Shown here piece by piece: positions 8,193-20,763 of a stretch of DNA of 64,000 nucleotides; position 1 is the first letter of the stretch; every line of letters starts with the position of its first letter. This stretch comes from Chelativorans xinjiangensis (lineage in GTDB: Bacteria > Pseudomonadota > Alphaproteobacteria > Rhizobiales > Rhizobiaceae): the NCBI RefSeq assembly GCF_009812055.1, contig NZ_WQNH01000005.1, positions 47,501 through 111,500 of the forward strand, given 5' to 3'. The notes beneath the pieces were generated by a model. It did no database searches. It was not told where the DNA came from and was given only the letters and a program-made list of their open reading frames with translations. Made by a program: the position numbers and the translations under genes.

Positions 8193-9035
8193 TCATGCGC
8201 TCTCGAGCATCCACCGGTAAGGCGTCTTCCCGATCATTGCCTGCAGTTCGTCATAGTTCTCGATCATGTCTTCAAGCGGATCGGGGTTGGTCTTGCGGAG
8301 AAGGATCTTCGGCTCGCCGGGCTCCAGCCCCATGAACGCCACCACCTTGCGGTAGGCGACGAACGGGTCGTCGCTAATGTGGTCCTCGTAGTTGAGTGCG
8401 CAGACCTGCTTGCCTGCGAGGAGCCGGTCGAGATGCTCGTGCCCCTCTTCGATCATGCGGATCGCATCGACCAGGTCGAGATATCTGGCGCCGAGCGGAA
8501 TCCTGTGCAGGTCGAGATGGAAGCGTCTCTTCTGCCGCTTCTGGTCCGCGCGAATGTGAAACTGCCCGGTATCGCGCAGGACGACGCCGGAAATCAGCCG
8601 GCGCAGGATGTTCTTCCTCTTGAGTACGACGTAACGGTCGAAGCCGAGCTCGGACAGCGTGTCCACATAGCGCTCCAGATCAACGCCGATCACCCTGAGA
8701 TGATGCTCGTCGAGGAACTTCGTCTCGAAGCCGAACATCCGATTGCGCGCCTCGCGCATTTCCGTCCGCAGGTCCTTCAACGGATCCTTCGGGAGAGAAT
8801 AGGCGCCGGACCCGGCGGCTTTCATGTAGCGGTTATGTTCCTTCTGGAACACCTCGCCAGCCCAATAGATGCGTCGGTGCTGCTGCAGCATACCGACAAG
8901 CACGGTGCTACCGACGCGCCCGACATGAAACATGGCGACGTTTCCCGGACGAAACAGGCCAAGCAGCGGGTTCAATACGGCCTTGGCGTATCGGCGTGTG
9001 TGATGGCTGATGGAGGGTTGGAGAAGTTCCGACAT
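8193..9035 (-). CDS. Sulfotransferase (LPS/Nod-type, PAPS-dependent)
   Basis: The start at 9035 (MSELLQPS) is preceded by AGGAAGG, which favours it over longer in-frame starts; the product is 280 residues. Near residue 35 the sequence MFHVGRVGSTVLVGMLQQH has the G-R-x-G-S-T/S shape of the 5'-phosphosulfate-binding loop of PAPS sulfotransferases. VLKRKNILRRLISGVV further on matches the 3'-phosphate-binding region (R..N.LRRLIS). The gene is convergent with the exopolysaccharide cluster, so sulfation of a surface polysaccharide sugar is a reasonable inference, but not shown by the sequence. Confidence 0.8.
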   Translation of the reverse strand: MSELLQPSISHHTRRYAKAVLNPLLGLFRPGNVAMFHVGRVGSTVLVGMLQQHRRIYWAGEVFQKEHNRYMKAAGSGAYSLPKDPLKDLRTEMREARNRMFGFETKFLDEHHLRVIGVDLERYVDTLSELGFDRYVVLKRKNILRRLISGVVLRDTGQFHIRADQKRQKRRFHLDLHRIPLGARYLDLVDAIRMIEEGHEHLDRLLAGKQVCALNYEDHISDDPFVAYRKVVAFMGLEPGEPKILLRKTNPDPLEDMIENYDELQAMIGKTPYRWMLESA

Positions 9036-9271
9036 GGGCGCGCCTTCCTGCGTTCGGCATGGAAACGACGAGCTCGTCACAGCTCGGCAGCCCCTTCCCA
9101 CGCCGCACAGGCGGCAGCGTCCCCTTCCCGGCCTGCACTGGCTCGTCCGGGCGCCTGACGGGATCGGCCATTGAGCGCCGGCCACGTTGGACCGCCCGGA
9201 ATGACCCATTATAACGGTGGTGGCGGGATTTGCACCCGCCTTGTCGGGGCGCCCTGCCCTTTGGCAGACCG

Positions 9272-9474
9272 TCAGGGTTTAGCCAGCCCAAGCTCCCTTT
9301 GCATCTTCTTCGGCAGCCCTGCCGCCACCAGCCGGTGGCTCTCGCCGAGATACTCCTTCAGCGCGGCGTCATCCATTGTCTCCGCCGTCTGGCGCTGGAT
9401 CCATTTCATGCCGCGGGAGGCGAGATAGGGCGCGGGGCGGAGGCGCAGAAGCGGTTGTAGTCGTCGAGCGTCAT
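9272..9474 (-). pseudogene. yjbR/mmcQ-family gene with internal deletion and frameshift
   Basis: A good ribosome site (AGGGGAAGGGG) precedes ATG at 9474. The reading begins MTLDDYNRFCASAP, a normal YjbR N-terminus, and then hits a stop after about 22 codons. In a different frame the typical C-terminus follows: APYLASRGMKW, then LKEYLGESHRLVAAGLPKKM, ending at 9272. About 50-60 central codons of this usually ~118-residue DNA-binding-like family are missing, and the two ends are out of frame. An intact family member is at 20255-20620. This looks like a decayed gene rather than a sequencing slip, because a whole central block is absent. Confidence 0.75.
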
Positions 9475-9540
9475 TGCGTCCCCTTCCCCTATCGCGGCTT
9501 ATCAAACACGCTTTCGATTCGCGCCTTGCAACCCGCCCTC

Positions 9541-9662
9541 GCCCTTCGACAGGCTCAGGATGAGGGCTCGTGTTTGCGCTCCCCCATCAACGCCAGCGGC
9601 TTGCACCGGCGCCGCCTTGCCCTCACCCTCATGGTGAGCTTGTCGAACCACGAGGGTGAGGG
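9541..9662. repeat. Dispersed repeats ending in a hairpin just after clpB
   Basis: CTTCGACAGGCTCAGGATGA (from about 9545) is followed by a hairpin with arms CCCTCACCCTC (9620-9630) and GAGGGTGAGGG (9652-9662) around GAGCTTGTCGAA. The hairpin ends 8 bp beyond the clpB stop codon on the minus strand, so it could act in termination or mRNA end protection. It lacks a T-run. Confidence 0.6.
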
Positions 9663-9669
9663 CACGCAG

Positions 9670-12285
<2,616 letters not shown>

Positions 12286-12504
12286 TCGCGTCTCCATCTC
12301 CCCGCCGACCCGCTTTGCGGCGTCAAGCAGGCTAATGTGACGGACCCCCTCCGGCGATGATCGAAATCAACGCCGTATTCTCGGCAGGCCCAACTGTTCG
12401 AGATATGGGAGCAATCGGCCGACCGCACAAGATGAATGCACGAACGCAAAGCGGCGGGCAATGCCCGCCGCTTCAAACGTCGTAAATTAGTCGCCCCGCG
12501 CTTA

Positions 12505-12606
12505 GACCAATTCATCGTTTCATGGAATCGATGATTTGGTCTAACTCCTTGTTTTGTCGCAATTCCGGACGGAAAACCGGTTTCCACTTTTCCTGGAATT
12601 GCTCTA
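12505..12606. repeat. 102-bp dispersed repeat (GACCAATTCATCG family), full copy
   Basis: This unit has the same length as and nearly the same sequence as 39189-39290, with a shortened copy at 3013-3083. It starts GACCAATTCATCGTTTCATG, contains GCAATTCCGGACGGAAAACC, and ends GGAATTGCTCTA. Its last three bases (12604-12606) form the TAG stop codon of the DUF4167 gene on the minus strand. It separates that gene from clpB. Confidence 0.85.
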
Positions 12607-13275
12607 CCCCTGCGCGGCGGCCTCTTCGGTGGGCTGGGTCTCGTCTGCGTCGGATGCTTCGGCTGCCGGAGTGTCCGACGCCTTCTTGCGAGGCCGGCGC
12701 GGACGCTTTGCCGGCTTCGGCGCTTCCGCACCCTCTTCGCCGGCCGCTTCGGCCTCCCTGGGCGTGGCATCCTCTCCGCTCGCATCGGCATGGCCGTTGG
12801 ATTTCGCCCCGTTGGTGGCGGCATTGCTGGTGCCGGCATTCTGCCGGTCCAGCGCCACCTCGGCGGGGATACCGTCTATCACCGGCTGCGGGCCGTAGCC
12901 GTCCTCGACACGCTGGCGCTGACGCGGCTGCGCCTCGGAGCGGCCAGTCTCCTGCTCGTCGCGATCCTCACGATCGTCGTCATCGTCACGATTGTCGCGC
13001 ATGTTCTGCTGCGGCTGCAACTGTGCCTGGGCAGCGGCGATGAGCCGGTTGTAATGCTCGGCATGCTGCAGGTAGTTCTCGGCCATCACCCGATCGCCGG
13101 AGCTCTGCGCATCGCGCGCCAAGGTCGTGTATTTATCGGCAACCTGCTGCGCCGTGCCGCGGATCTTCACATCCGGACCATTGCTCTCGTAGCTGCGGGT
13201 GAGCGGGTTCGGCCCCTTGCGGTTGTTATTGTTGCCGCGTCCGCGCATACGCCTGTTCTGCTGTTGTGGCCTCAT
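12604..13275 (-). CDS. DUF4167 domain-containing protein
   Basis: The 223-residue protein begins MRPQQQNRRMRGRGNNNNRK, an Arg/Asn-rich start. The conserved DUF4167 core follows at about residues 25-85: LTRSYESNGPDVKIRGTAQQ, then YLQHAEHYNRLIAAAQ. The rest is disordered: an Asp/Arg-rich stretch near residue 95, then Ala/Glu/Lys-rich sequence with KRPRRPRKK. The family is widespread in Hyphomicrobiales next to prmC and clpB, and its function is not established. The basic, low-complexity N-terminus suggests nucleic-acid contact, but this is only inference. The stop codon is supplied by the end of a dispersed repeat. Confidence 0.9.
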   Translation of the reverse strand: MRPQQQNRRMRGRGNNNNRKGPNPLTRSYESNGPDVKIRGTAQQVADKYTTLARDAQSSGDRVMAENYLQHAEHYNRLIAAAQAQLQPQQNMRDNRDDDDDREDRDEQETGRSEAQPRQRQRVEDGYGPQPVIDGIPAEVALDRQNAGTSNAATNGAKSNGHADASGEDATPREAEAAGEEGAEAPKPAKRPRRPRKKASDTPAAEASDADETQPTEEAAAQG

Positions 13276-13583
13276 TCCATTCTCTTCGTTTGAGACAACT
13301 ATCGATTCGTGTGTTGATTGCGGAGAAAACGGGCACCAAGGCCGTCCGTCTCACAATTTCCCTTGGCGATGTGCCGCACCTCAATAGGCGCGAGGGCCAT
13401 CCTGGTCCGCTTCGTGTTCACTTGCCCGATGATCCCCGCACGAAGCACATGCGTCGATAACGCAAAAAGGCAGTCTGTCCGCGGGAACCGAATCGAAAAC
13501 GGCACTGCCTGCTTCGTCTCATCCGGCACGGCGGAACCTAACGACATTCCCACACCTTGCCAAGTCTTTTTTCTAAACCCTCA
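13276..13583. other. Intergenic region between prmC and the DUF4167 gene
   Basis: This 308-bp gap contains no credible gene on either strand. It is less GC-rich near 13280-13330 and probably holds the promoter and 5' untranslated region of DUF4167. No clear terminator, riboswitch or repeat was recognised. Confidence 0.4.
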
Positions 13584-14474
13584 TCAAGAGCGCATGGGCA
13601 TGAACAACATGGCCCTGTCGCGTCCGCCCAGATCGCGCGCCGTCCTGACGGTGCGATACCCTTCCTCGGCGAAAATGGCCTCCACGGCGGATTTCTGGTT
13701 GTATCCCGTCTCCACCGCGACGGCGCCTTCGCTGTTGAGGTGGCGATGCGCGCCGGCGGCAATCGATCTGTAGAAATCAAGTCCGTCCGCCCCGCCGTCC
13801 AGCGCGGCTCGCGGATCGTGTTCGCGCACCTCGCGCGAAAGCGTCTCCAGATCGTCCGTCGGTATATAGGGCGGGTTGGAGACGATCAGGTCGAACATGC
13901 CGTCGACATCCGTCAACCAGTTAGACCTCAGCGCGGCGAAGCGCGCCCCTTGCCCATTTATATCGGCATTGGCGCACGCCGTTGCAAGGGCTTCTTCGGA
14001 AATATCGACGCCCACCGCCTCCGCCTCGGGCACCGCGCTCAGAAGCGCCAGCGCGATCGCCCCGGTTCCCGTGCCGAGGTCGAGGATGCGGCAGCGTCCG
14101 CGCGCCGCAGCGATCCGCCGCGCCTCCGGAAGTGCCAGTTCCACCAGCGTCTCCGTATCCGGCCGCGGCTCCAGCGTCTCCCGGGAAAGCTTGAGCGTCA
14201 GCCCGTAGAACTCGCGAAAACCCAGAATGCGGTACACCGGTTCGCCCGCACAGCGGCGCACCAGCGCCGCGTCGATCTCGCCTGCCGCCTGCCGCGTGAC
14301 CGGCCGGTGGGGATTGATGATCGCATCGCTTCGTGTCGTGCCGGTGAAATGCTCCACCAGAAGGCGGGCTTCGAAATCGGCGGCCTCGATCCCGCATTCG
14401 GCAAGCCGCCGCCGGACAGCCTTCGATAACGTGTCGAGCGTCGCTTCGAGCGCAATCTCCTGGCGCTCAGCCAT
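13584..14474 (-). CDS. prmC: Release factor glutamine methyltransferase PrmC
   Basis: The start at ATG 14474 ([11 protein letters not shown]) has a GGGGGCGG ribosome site and overlaps the end of prfA by 8 bp; the product is 296 residues. The SAM-binding motif [15 protein letters not shown] (near residue 120) and the catalytic SNPPYIPT (near residue 198) are both present. The NPPY box is the hallmark of enzymes that methylate the Gln of the GGQ loop in release factors. Its substrate RF1 is encoded immediately upstream, so the pair is functionally coupled. Confidence 0.96.
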   Translation of the reverse strand: MAERQEIALEATLDTLSKAVRRRLAECGIEAADFEARLLVEHFTGTTRSDAIINPHRPVTRQAAGEIDAALVRRCAGEPVYRILGFREFYGLTLKLSRETLEPRPDTETLVELALPEARRIAAARGRCRILDLGTGTGAIALALLSAVPEAEAVGVDISEEALATACANADINGQGARFAALRSNWLTDVDGMFDLIVSNPPYIPTDDLETLSREVREHDPRAALDGGADGLDFYRSIAAGAHRHLNSEGAVAVETGYNQKSAVEAIFAEEGYRTVRTARDLGGRDRAMLFMPMRS

Positions 14475-15546
14475 CCGCCCCCGCATCGGCAAGCAGCTTC
14501 GAATGATGGTCGGCGATCAGCGCGTCGACCACCTCGTCCAGCTCGCCCTCCATCACCCTGTCGAGCTTGTAGAGCGTCAAGTTGATGCGGTGGTCGGTGA
14601 GCCGACCCTGCGGGAAGTTGTAGGTACGGATGCGCTCGGACCGGTCGCCGGTGCCCACCTGCAGCCGCCGCGCCTCCGAACGTTCGTCGGCTGCCTTCAT
14701 GCGCTCGGCGTCGAACAGCCGTGCACGCAGGATCTGCATGGCGCGGGCACGGTTCTGATGCTGCGACTTCTCCGCCTGCACCACCACGATGCCGCTGGGG
14801 ATATGGGTGATACGCACGGCAGAATCGGTCGTGTTGACGTGCTGGCCGCCGGCACCCGAGGCACGCATCGTATCGATGCGGATGTCCTCCGGCCGAACCT
14901 CCACGTCCACCTCCTCCGCCTCCGGCAGCACGGCTACCGTGGCGGCCGACGTATGGATGCGCCCCTGCGCCTCCGTCGCCGGCACACGCTGCACCCGGTG
15001 CACGCCCGATTCGAACTTCAATCGCGAAAACACCCCGCGCCCGGAGACCGTGGCGATGATCTCCTTGTAGCCGCCGGCCTCGCCTTCGCTGGCCGAAACC
15101 ACTTCCACCCGCCAGCCGCGCTCGGCGGCGTAGCGCTCGTACATGCGGAAGAGATCGCCGGCAAAAAGCGCCGCTTCGTCGCCGCCCGTGCCGGCGCGGA
15201 TTTCCAGGATGGCGTTCTTCTCGTCCGCCTCGTCCTTGGGCATCAGGAGAACCTGCAGCTTCTGCCGCAGTTCTTCGACCTTCTCCGCCACCTCCTCGCG
15301 GTCGGCCTCGGCCAGTTCGCGCATCTCCGGTTCGGTCGCCTTGTCGGCGATCATCGCTTCGAGATCATCGAGTTCGGCTTCCGCGTTCTTCAGGGCGCGG
15401 ATGGCGGCTGCAACCTCCTGCAGCTCGGCATATTCGGAGGCGAGCTTTACATAGGCTTCCGGCGACGGCCCTGCCGCCATCTGCGTTTCGAGAAGCTCGA
15501 AACGCTTCAGCACCTGGTCCATACGGTCGCGCGGCAGTTCGGTCAT
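14467..15546 (-). CDS. prfA: Peptide chain release factor 1
   Basis: The 359-residue protein matches RF1 in length and motifs. The GGQ motif is in [18 protein letters not shown] (near residue 234), and the tripeptide anticodon region is in [20 protein letters not shown] (P-A-T, the P-x-T signature of RF1, which reads UAA and UAG). It ends translation at the ribosome. The start [20 protein letters not shown] is 16 bp after ptsP, and the end overlaps prmC. The gene order lysC-ptsP-prfA-prmC is typical of Rhizobiales. Confidence 0.97.
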   Translation of the reverse strand: MTELPRDRMDQVLKRFELLETQMAAGPSPEAYVKLASEYAELQEVAAAIRALKNAEAELDDLEAMIADKATEPEMRELAEADREEVAEKVEELRQKLQVLLMPKDEADEKNAILEIRAGTGGDEAALFAGDLFRMYERYAAERGWRVEVVSASEGEAGGYKEIIATVSGRGVFSRLKFESGVHRVQRVPATEAQGRIHTSAATVAVLPEAEEVDVEVRPEDIRIDTMRASGAGGQHVNTTDSAVRITHIPSGIVVVQAEKSQHQNRARAMQILRARLFDAERMKAADERSEARRLQVGTGDRSERIRTYNFPQGRLTDHRINLTLYKLDRVMEGELDEVVDALIADHHSKLLADAGADG

Positions 15547-15562
15547 CGCTTGGGTCTTGCAC

Positions 15563-17833
15563 TCAAAGAGGAATATCGTGTTCGCGGGCGAACGCGGTCA
15601 ATTCGGCCCGGATATCGGTCTTCGCACCGTGATTGGCAAGAGCGTCTTCCATCCGCTCCATCAGCGCCTCGAGCGGCAACTCGCACAGCATCGCTTTGAC
15701 CGGACCGATGGACGCCGGCGCCATGGAGATCGAGCGGTAGCCTATACCCAGGAGCGCCATGGCCGAGATCGGCCGCCCCGCCAGTTCCCCGCACAGCGTC
15801 ACCGGCGTATGCGCGGCCTGTCCCGCCTGGGCAATCTGCCGCAACAGCCGCAGGAAAGGCACGCCAAGCGGGTCGAAGCGCTCGGCGATACGCGTGTTGC
15901 CACGGTCGGTGGCGGTGACGAACTGGAACAGATCGTTCGAGCCAACCGAGACGAAATCCACCGCCTGCATCAGCTCCTCGAGCTGCCACACGAGTGCCGG
16001 CACCTCGATCATCGCGCCGAGCTTGAGGCTCGTCGGCAGGTGGTGAGCGAAGCGCGACAGATGCCGCACCTCGCGGTCGATGATGGCGCGGGCCTGGCGG
16101 ATTTCGTCCACCTCCGTCACCATGGGCAGCATCACCTTCAGTTCACGCCCGCCCGCCGCCTTCAGGAGCGCGCGAATCTGTGTGCGCAGAAGCGCGGGCC
16201 GGTCGAGCGTGAGCCGGATGGCGCGCCAGCCGAGCGCCGGGTTCTCCTCGTGCTGCGCCCCCTTGAAATACGGCAGGACCTTGTCGCCGCCGATGTCGAT
16301 GGTGCGGAAGGTGACGGGCTTGCCGGCCGCAGCGTCCAGCACCTCGCGGTAAAGCCCCTCCTGCGCCTCCACGCGCGGGAAAGTGGACGCCACCATGAAC
16401 TGCAGCTCTGTACGGAAGAGCCCGATGCCGGCCGCGCCCGACTGGGCGAGCTGCGGCAGGTCCACGGCAAGCCCGGCATTCATCAAGAGCTCGACCGGCA
16501 CCCCGTCCTTGGTCTGCGAAGGCTTGTCGCGCAGCTCGCGGTAGAGCTTCTGCCGCCGCGCCCGGAAGCGCACTTTCTCCGCATAGGCCGTCTCGATATC
16601 GGCTTGCGGGCGCAGGTGCACCTGCCCGTCCTCGCCGTCGACGATGACGGCGTCGCCGTTCTCCGACATGGAGACCGCGCCCTTCACCTGCCCCACCGTC
16701 GGCACGCCGATGGCGCGCGCGACGATGACGATGTGGCTGGTCGGCGCCCCGTCCTCCAGCACCAGCCCGCGCAGGCGTTCGCGCGGATAGTCGAGCAACT
16801 CGGCCGCGCCCATCGAGCGGGCGACGAGGATCGCGTCCTTCGGCATGGCCTCGGCCAGCGCGTCCGGACCGCGTCCCATGAGCTGGCGCAGGAGCCGGTT
16901 GGCGAGATCGTCGAAATCGCTCATGCGCTCGCGCAGGTAAGGATCGGTCATATGCAGCATGCGCGCGCGCATGTCGCTCTGCACCTTCTCCACCGCCGCT
17001 TCCGCCGTCAGGCCGTTGCGCACGGCCTCTTCCAGCCTGCGCACCCAGCCGCGGTCGTTGGCGAACATGCGGTAGGCCTCGAGCACGGCCCGGTGCTCGC
17101 CCTCGAAGGCGACGTCGCGCCGCGACAGCATGTCGTCGATGGAGAGCCTGAGCGAGGAGAGCGCGGCCTCCAGCCGCTCCATCTCCCGGTCGCTGTCCTC
17201 GTTGAAAAGGTTGGTGACGACGATGCGCGGCTCGTGCAGCACCACGTGGCCGAGCCCCACGCCGTCGTTGAAGGGCAGGCCCTTCAGGCTCACCGAGCGG
17301 CTGAGATCAAGTTCGATGCCCGGCCGCGTCAGCCGCGCGAGGTCGCCGGTGGCGATCATCTCGGCGATGACCATGGCCACGGTCTCCAACGCCTCCTCCT
17401 CGTCCTCGCGGTAGTGGCGCTGGGTGCGGTTCTGAACGACGAGCACGCCGAGCGTGCGGCCGGCGCGCAGCACCGGCACGCCGAGGAAGGAATGGTAGGC
17501 CTCCTCCCCCGTCTCCGGCAGATAGGCGAAGGCAGGGTGCTTCTGCGCGTCGGAAAGGTTGAGCGGCCGCGCGCTGGCGGCGATGGAGCCGACAAGACCC
17601 TGGCCGAGGCGCAACTGCGCCAGGTGCACCGCGTTCGGGTTCAGGCCTTCCGTGGCGTAGAGCTCGAGGATGGAATCGGCGCGCAGGATATAGAGCGAAC
17701 AAACCTCCGCCACCATGTTCTGGGCGATTTCGCGCACGATTCGGTCGAGCCGCTCCTGCGGCTCCATCGCCTCCGCCATCATCTCGCGGAGGCGTCTCAG
17801 CAATACGCGCGGGCCTGCGGCAGTCTCTCGCAT
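15563..17833 (-). CDS. ptsP: Phosphoenolpyruvate-protein phosphotransferase PtsP (enzyme I-Ntr)
   Basis: The start at 17833 ([15 protein letters not shown]) was chosen over the in-frame ATG at 17896 because GAGG lies just before it; the product is 756 residues. A GAF domain (about residues 18-160) is followed by the enzyme I N-terminal and swivelling domains, with the phosphorylated His in [20 protein letters not shown] (near residue 367). The C-terminal TIM barrel has FRTELQFM and [17 protein letters not shown]. This is the first kinase of the nitrogen-related PTS, which passes phosphate from PEP to NPr and EIIA-Ntr for regulation rather than sugar uptake. The GAF domain probably senses glutamine or 2-oxoglutarate, by family knowledge. 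Confidence 0.96.
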   Translation of the reverse strand: MRETAAGPRVLLRRLREMMAEAMEPQERLDRIVREIAQNMVAEVCSLYILRADSILELYATEGLNPNAVHLAQLRLGQGLVGSIAASARPLNLSDAQKHPAFAYLPETGEEAYHSFLGVPVLRAGRTLGVLVVQNRTQRHYREDEEEALETVAMVIAEMIATGDLARLTRPGIELDLSRSVSLKGLPFNDGVGLGHVVLHEPRIVVTNLFNEDSDREMERLEAALSSLRLSIDDMLSRRDVAFEGEHRAVLEAYRMFANDRGWVRRLEEAVRNGLTAEAAVEKVQSDMRARMLHMTDPYLRERMSDFDDLANRLLRQLMGRGPDALAEAMPKDAILVARSMGAAELLDYPRERLRGLVLEDGAPTSHIVIVARAIGVPTVGQVKGAVSMSENGDAVIVDGEDGQVHLRPQADIETAYAEKVRFRARRQKLYRELRDKPSQTKDGVPVELLMNAGLAVDLPQLAQSGAAGIGLFRTELQFMVASTFPRVEAQEGLYREVLDAAAGKPVTFRTIDIGGDKVLPYFKGAQHEENPALGWRAIRLTLDRPALLRTQIRALLKAAGGRELKVMLPMVTEVDEIRQARAIIDREVRHLSRFAHHLPTSLKLGAMIEVPALVWQLEELMQAVDFVSVGSNDLFQFVTATDRGNTRIAERFDPLGVPFLRLLRQIAQAGQAAHTPVTLCGELAGRPISAMALLGIGYRSISMAPASIGPVKAMLCELPLEALMERMEDALANHGAKTDIRAELTAFAREHDIPL

Positions 17834-17907
17834 CACACCTCGCTCCAAAACCCCGCCCGGCACCGCCGGTTTGGCAGCACCCGGGACATGGTTCAAGACA
17901 AATGTCT

Positions 17908-19182
17908 TTATTGCTTATCGAGACCGTAGACGGAATGCAAAGTCCGTACCGCCAATTCGGCATAGGCGCCATCGATCAGGATGGAGATTTTTATCTCCGA
18001 TGTGGTGATCGCGCGGATATTGATGCCCTTCTCCGCCAAGGCCTTGAAGGCGGTGGCTGCGACGCCCGCATGGCTGCGCATGCCGATGCCGATGACCGAC
18101 ACCTTGACGAGGCCGGCTTCCGACTGGATGGCGTCGAAGCCGACACTGTCCTTTACGTTTTCCAGCACGCTCACCGCCTTTTCCAGGTCGCCGGTGGGCA
18201 CGGTGAAGGTCATATCCGTCTTCGAGCCGTCCTCGGACACGTTCTGCACGATCATGTCGACATTGATGTTGGCCTCGGCCAAGGGCCCGAAGATGCCGGC
18301 GGAGATGCCTGGCCGGTCGGCCACCCGGCGCAGCGAGATCTGCGCCTCGTCCTTGGCGTAGGCGATGCCGGTAACGACTTGCTGTTCCACGATTTCATCC
18401 TCGTCGCAAATGAGCGTTCCGGGCGGGTTGTCGAAATCGCCCATGCCCGGTGCATCCGGATCCTCGAATGACGATCTTACGAAGGTTCTGACCCCGTGCA
18501 CCATGGCCAATTCCACCGAGCGGACCTGGAGCACCTTGGCGCCCTGCGAGGCCAGTTCGAGCATCTCCTCGAACGATATCCTGGAAAGCCGCCGTGCCTT
18601 GGGCTCGATGCGCGGGTCGGTCGTATAGACGCCGTCGACATCGGTATAGATATCACAGCGGTCGGCCTTCAGCGCCGCCGCCACCGCCACGGCGCTGGTG
18701 TCGGACCCGCCGCGCCCCAGGGTGGCGACGCGGTTGTCCGGCGCCAGGCCCTGGAAGCCCGTGACCACCGCCACCTGCCCCGTACCCATGCGGCGCACGA
18801 TCTCGCTGCCGTCTATCTCGAGAATGCGCGCCGCGCCATGCGCGTTCGACGTGCGGATGGGGATCTGCCAGCCCTGCCAGGAGCGTGCATCCACCCCGAT
18901 CGACTGCAGCGCGATGGCAAGCAGCCCGCTCGTCACCTGCTCGCCGGAGGCGACGATGGTGTCGTATTCACGCGCGTCGAAAAAGGGCGAGTTGTCCCCG
19001 GCCGCCCTGGGCATCTCCCGCGCCCAGCCCACCAGCTCGTTCGTCTTGCCGGCCATGGCCGAGACGACGACGGCCACCTCGTGGCCCGCGTCCACCTCGC
19101 GTTTGACGTGGCGCGCCACATTGTGGATGCGGGCGATGTCGGCGACGGACGTCCCGCCGAATTTCATCACGATGCGCGCCAT
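17908..19182 (-). CDS. lysC: Aspartate kinase
   Basis: The start at 19182 gives MARIVMKFGGTSVADIARIH, the exact opening expected; longer frames add unrelated residues. The product is 424 residues. The N-terminal amino-acid kinase domain contains KFGGTSVAD and GRGGSDTSAVAVAAAL. Two C-terminal ACT domains (about residues 270-340 and 350-424) fit feedback control by lysine and/or threonine. The enzyme commits aspartate to lysine, threonine and methionine synthesis. It is the first gene of the minus-strand block and is divergent from ubiG across a 259-bp region. Confidence 0.97.
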   Translation of the reverse strand: MARIVMKFGGTSVADIARIHNVARHVKREVDAGHEVAVVVSAMAGKTNELVGWAREMPRAAGDNSPFFDAREYDTIVASGEQVTSGLLAIALQSIGVDARSWQGWQIPIRTSNAHGAARILEIDGSEIVRRMGTGQVAVVTGFQGLAPDNRVATLGRGGSDTSAVAVAAALKADRCDIYTDVDGVYTTDPRIEPKARRLSRISFEEMLELASQGAKVLQVRSVELAMVHGVRTFVRSSFEDPDAPGMGDFDNPPGTLICDEDEIVEQQVVTGIAYAKDEAQISLRRVADRPGISAGIFGPLAEANINVDMIVQNVSEDGSKTDMTFTVPTGDLEKAVSVLENVKDSVGFDAIQSEAGLVKVSVIGIGMRSHAGVAATAFKALAEKGINIRAITTSEIKISILIDGAYAELAVRTLHSVYGLDKQ

Positions 19183-19441
19183 GTGCGAAAGGTGCCTTCG
19201 TCGCTGCGGAGTGGGCGGGCAACGCCCCCTGAAAAAATGACATGTTTCTTGCCGCCAAAACGGCGCGCCCTCAATATCCAATGGCGATGACTTCCGCAAG
19301 CGAGCCGCGATGATGGCGCGGGGGTGGCGAGCCGACGTTGGCGGCCCTCGATGAGATCAATTTCACCGGGCGCGGGCGCACAGGGTTGACATCGCGCGCC
19401 CACCGCCCGACTTGATGGCTTCGCGAGAGGAGACCGCGCCC

Positions 19442-20203
19442 ATGCCAGAGGCCCGACGAACGACCATCGATGCCGGCGAAGTCGAGCGCTTTTCAGCGCT
19501 TGCCGCGGAGTGGTGGAATCCGAACGGCAAGTTCCGCCCGCTGCACAAGTTCAATCCGGTGCGGCTCGCCTATATCCGCGACCACGTGGCCGCCCATTTC
19601 GGCCGTGACCCGCGTGCCGCCCATCCCTTTGAAAAGCTGCGCTTTCTCGACATCGGCTGCGGCGGCGGCCTTCTGTGCGAGCCCATGGCCCGCCTCGGCG
19701 CCGAGGTCATCGGCGCCGACGCTTCCCATACAAACATCGAGATCGCCAGGCTGCATGCTGCGGAAAGCGGCGTGAGCGTGGACTATCGCGCCGAGACCGC
19801 CGAAGCGCTGGCCGATCAGGGCGAAAAATTCGACGTCATCCTCAATATGGAGGTGGTCGAGCACGTGGCCGACGTCGAGTTCTTCATCGGCAAATGCGCC
19901 GAAATGCTCAAGCCCGGCGGCATCATGTTCGTCGCCACCATCAACCGCACCCTGAAGGCGCTGGGTCTCGCCATCATCGGTGCGGAATACGTGCTGCGCT
20001 GGCTGCCGCGCGGCACGCATCAATACGGCAGGCTGGTACGCCCGGAGGAGATGGAGCGCGCGCTCACCGCCGCCGGTCTCGTCATGAGGGACCGCACGGG
20101 CGTCATCTACAACCCCCTCGCCGACCGCTGGCAGCGCTCGCGCGACATGGATGTGAACTACATGGTGCTTGCCGAGAAGCCGAAAGCCGAAGACCTGAGC
20201 TGA
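19442..20203 (+). CDS. ubiG: Ubiquinone biosynthesis O-methyltransferase UbiG
   Basis: The start at ATG 19442 ([20 protein letters not shown]) is favoured by a strong GAGAGGAG site; an upstream in-frame ATG at 19412 lacks one. The 253-residue protein has the UbiG signature [20 protein letters not shown], the SAM motif [19 protein letters not shown], and the [14 protein letters not shown] region. It carries out both O-methylations in ubiquinone synthesis. It stands alone on the plus strand, divergent from lysC, an arrangement common in Rhizobiales. Confidence 0.96.
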   Translation: MPEARRTTIDAGEVERFSALAAEWWNPNGKFRPLHKFNPVRLAYIRDHVAAHFGRDPRAAHPFEKLRFLDIGCGGGLLCEPMARLGAEVIGADASHTNIEIARLHAAESGVSVDYRAETAEALADQGEKFDVILNMEVVEHVADVEFFIGKCAEMLKPGGIMFVATINRTLKALGLAIIGAEYVLRWLPRGTHQYGRLVRPEEMERALTAAGLVMRDRTGVIYNPLADRWQRSRDMDVNYMVLAEKPKAEDLS

Positions 20204-20254
20204 ATTCACCGCCATTCATGCTATCTTCCTCGACGTCGCAACGGAGGGGAAGCC

Positions 20255-20620
20255 ATGAACGCCGCAGACCTGCGCAACCTGGCGCTCGGTCTTCCGGAGG
20301 CGGAGGAGAAATCCCATTTCGGCAAAGCCGACTTCCGCGTGAAGGACCGCATCTTCGCCACCCTGCCTTCCGAGGAGACAGCGGTGGTGAAGCTGACGCC
20401 CGAGGAACAGCAGATGGTGGTGGCAAGCGAGCCGGGTGTCTTTGCGCCCGTCAAGGGCGGCTGGGGGCAGAAGGGGTGGACGCAGGTGCAGCTTTCAGAG
20501 GCCGATCGGGCGACGCTCGAAAGCGCGCTGCGGATGGCCTGGCGCAACGCCGCGCCGGCGGGGCTGAGGAAGCGGTTCACAGTGATAGAGCGAGATGAAT
20601 TTGAGTGGGGTCAATCCTAG
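20255..20620 (+). CDS. MmcQ/YjbR family protein
   Basis: The 121-residue protein contains the YjbR-type fold signature: LALGLPEAEEKSHFGKADFR, then KLTPEEQQMVV and the GGWGQKGWTQVQL segment. The family adopts a CyaY-like/double-wing fold and is often annotated as DNA-binding, but its role is not settled. A small helical N-terminus (MNAADLRNLALGLP) is typical. The stop TAG at 20618-20620 directly abuts a dispersed repeat. A decayed relative is at 9272-9474. Confidence 0.85.
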   Translation: MNAADLRNLALGLPEAEEKSHFGKADFRVKDRIFATLPSEETAVVKLTPEEQQMVVASEPGVFAPVKGGWGQKGWTQVQLSEADRATLESALRMAWRNAAPAGLRKRFTVIERDEFEWGQS

Positions 20621-20622
20621 GC

Positions 20623-20730
20623 GCGTCATCCCGGCCGAGCGGAGCGAGGGCCGGGATCCATTCCGTGACATCAAAGTTCCGGAATGGGTCCCGGACAGCC
20701 TCCGCTTCGCTTCGGCTTCCGGGATGACGC
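20623..20730. repeat. Dispersed 'GCGTCATCCCGG' repeat, palindromic copy
   Basis: The unit begins GCGTCATCCCGGCCGAGC, contains GGAATGGGTCCCGGACAG, and ends GGCTTCCGGGATGACGC. Its right half is nearly identical to the right half of the element at 2639-2826. It begins within 3 bp of the stop codon of the YjbR gene. Confidence 0.8.
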
Positions 20731-20763
20731 CCACAGGATTACCGGGCTTAAACTCACCCCGCC

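Noticed and set aside
9217-9285. tRNA-like T-arm (GCGGG, loop TGCAAAT, CCCGC) on the minus strand
   Set aside because: No matching 5' acceptor strand or anticodon arm was found, and the T-loop lacks the TTC consensus; it is at most a tRNA fragment.
15557-17929. 790-codon plus-strand frame opposite ptsP
   Set aside because: It is a shadow of ptsP produced by third-position GC bias; its composition (His/Arg/Asp rich) is typical of antisense translation.
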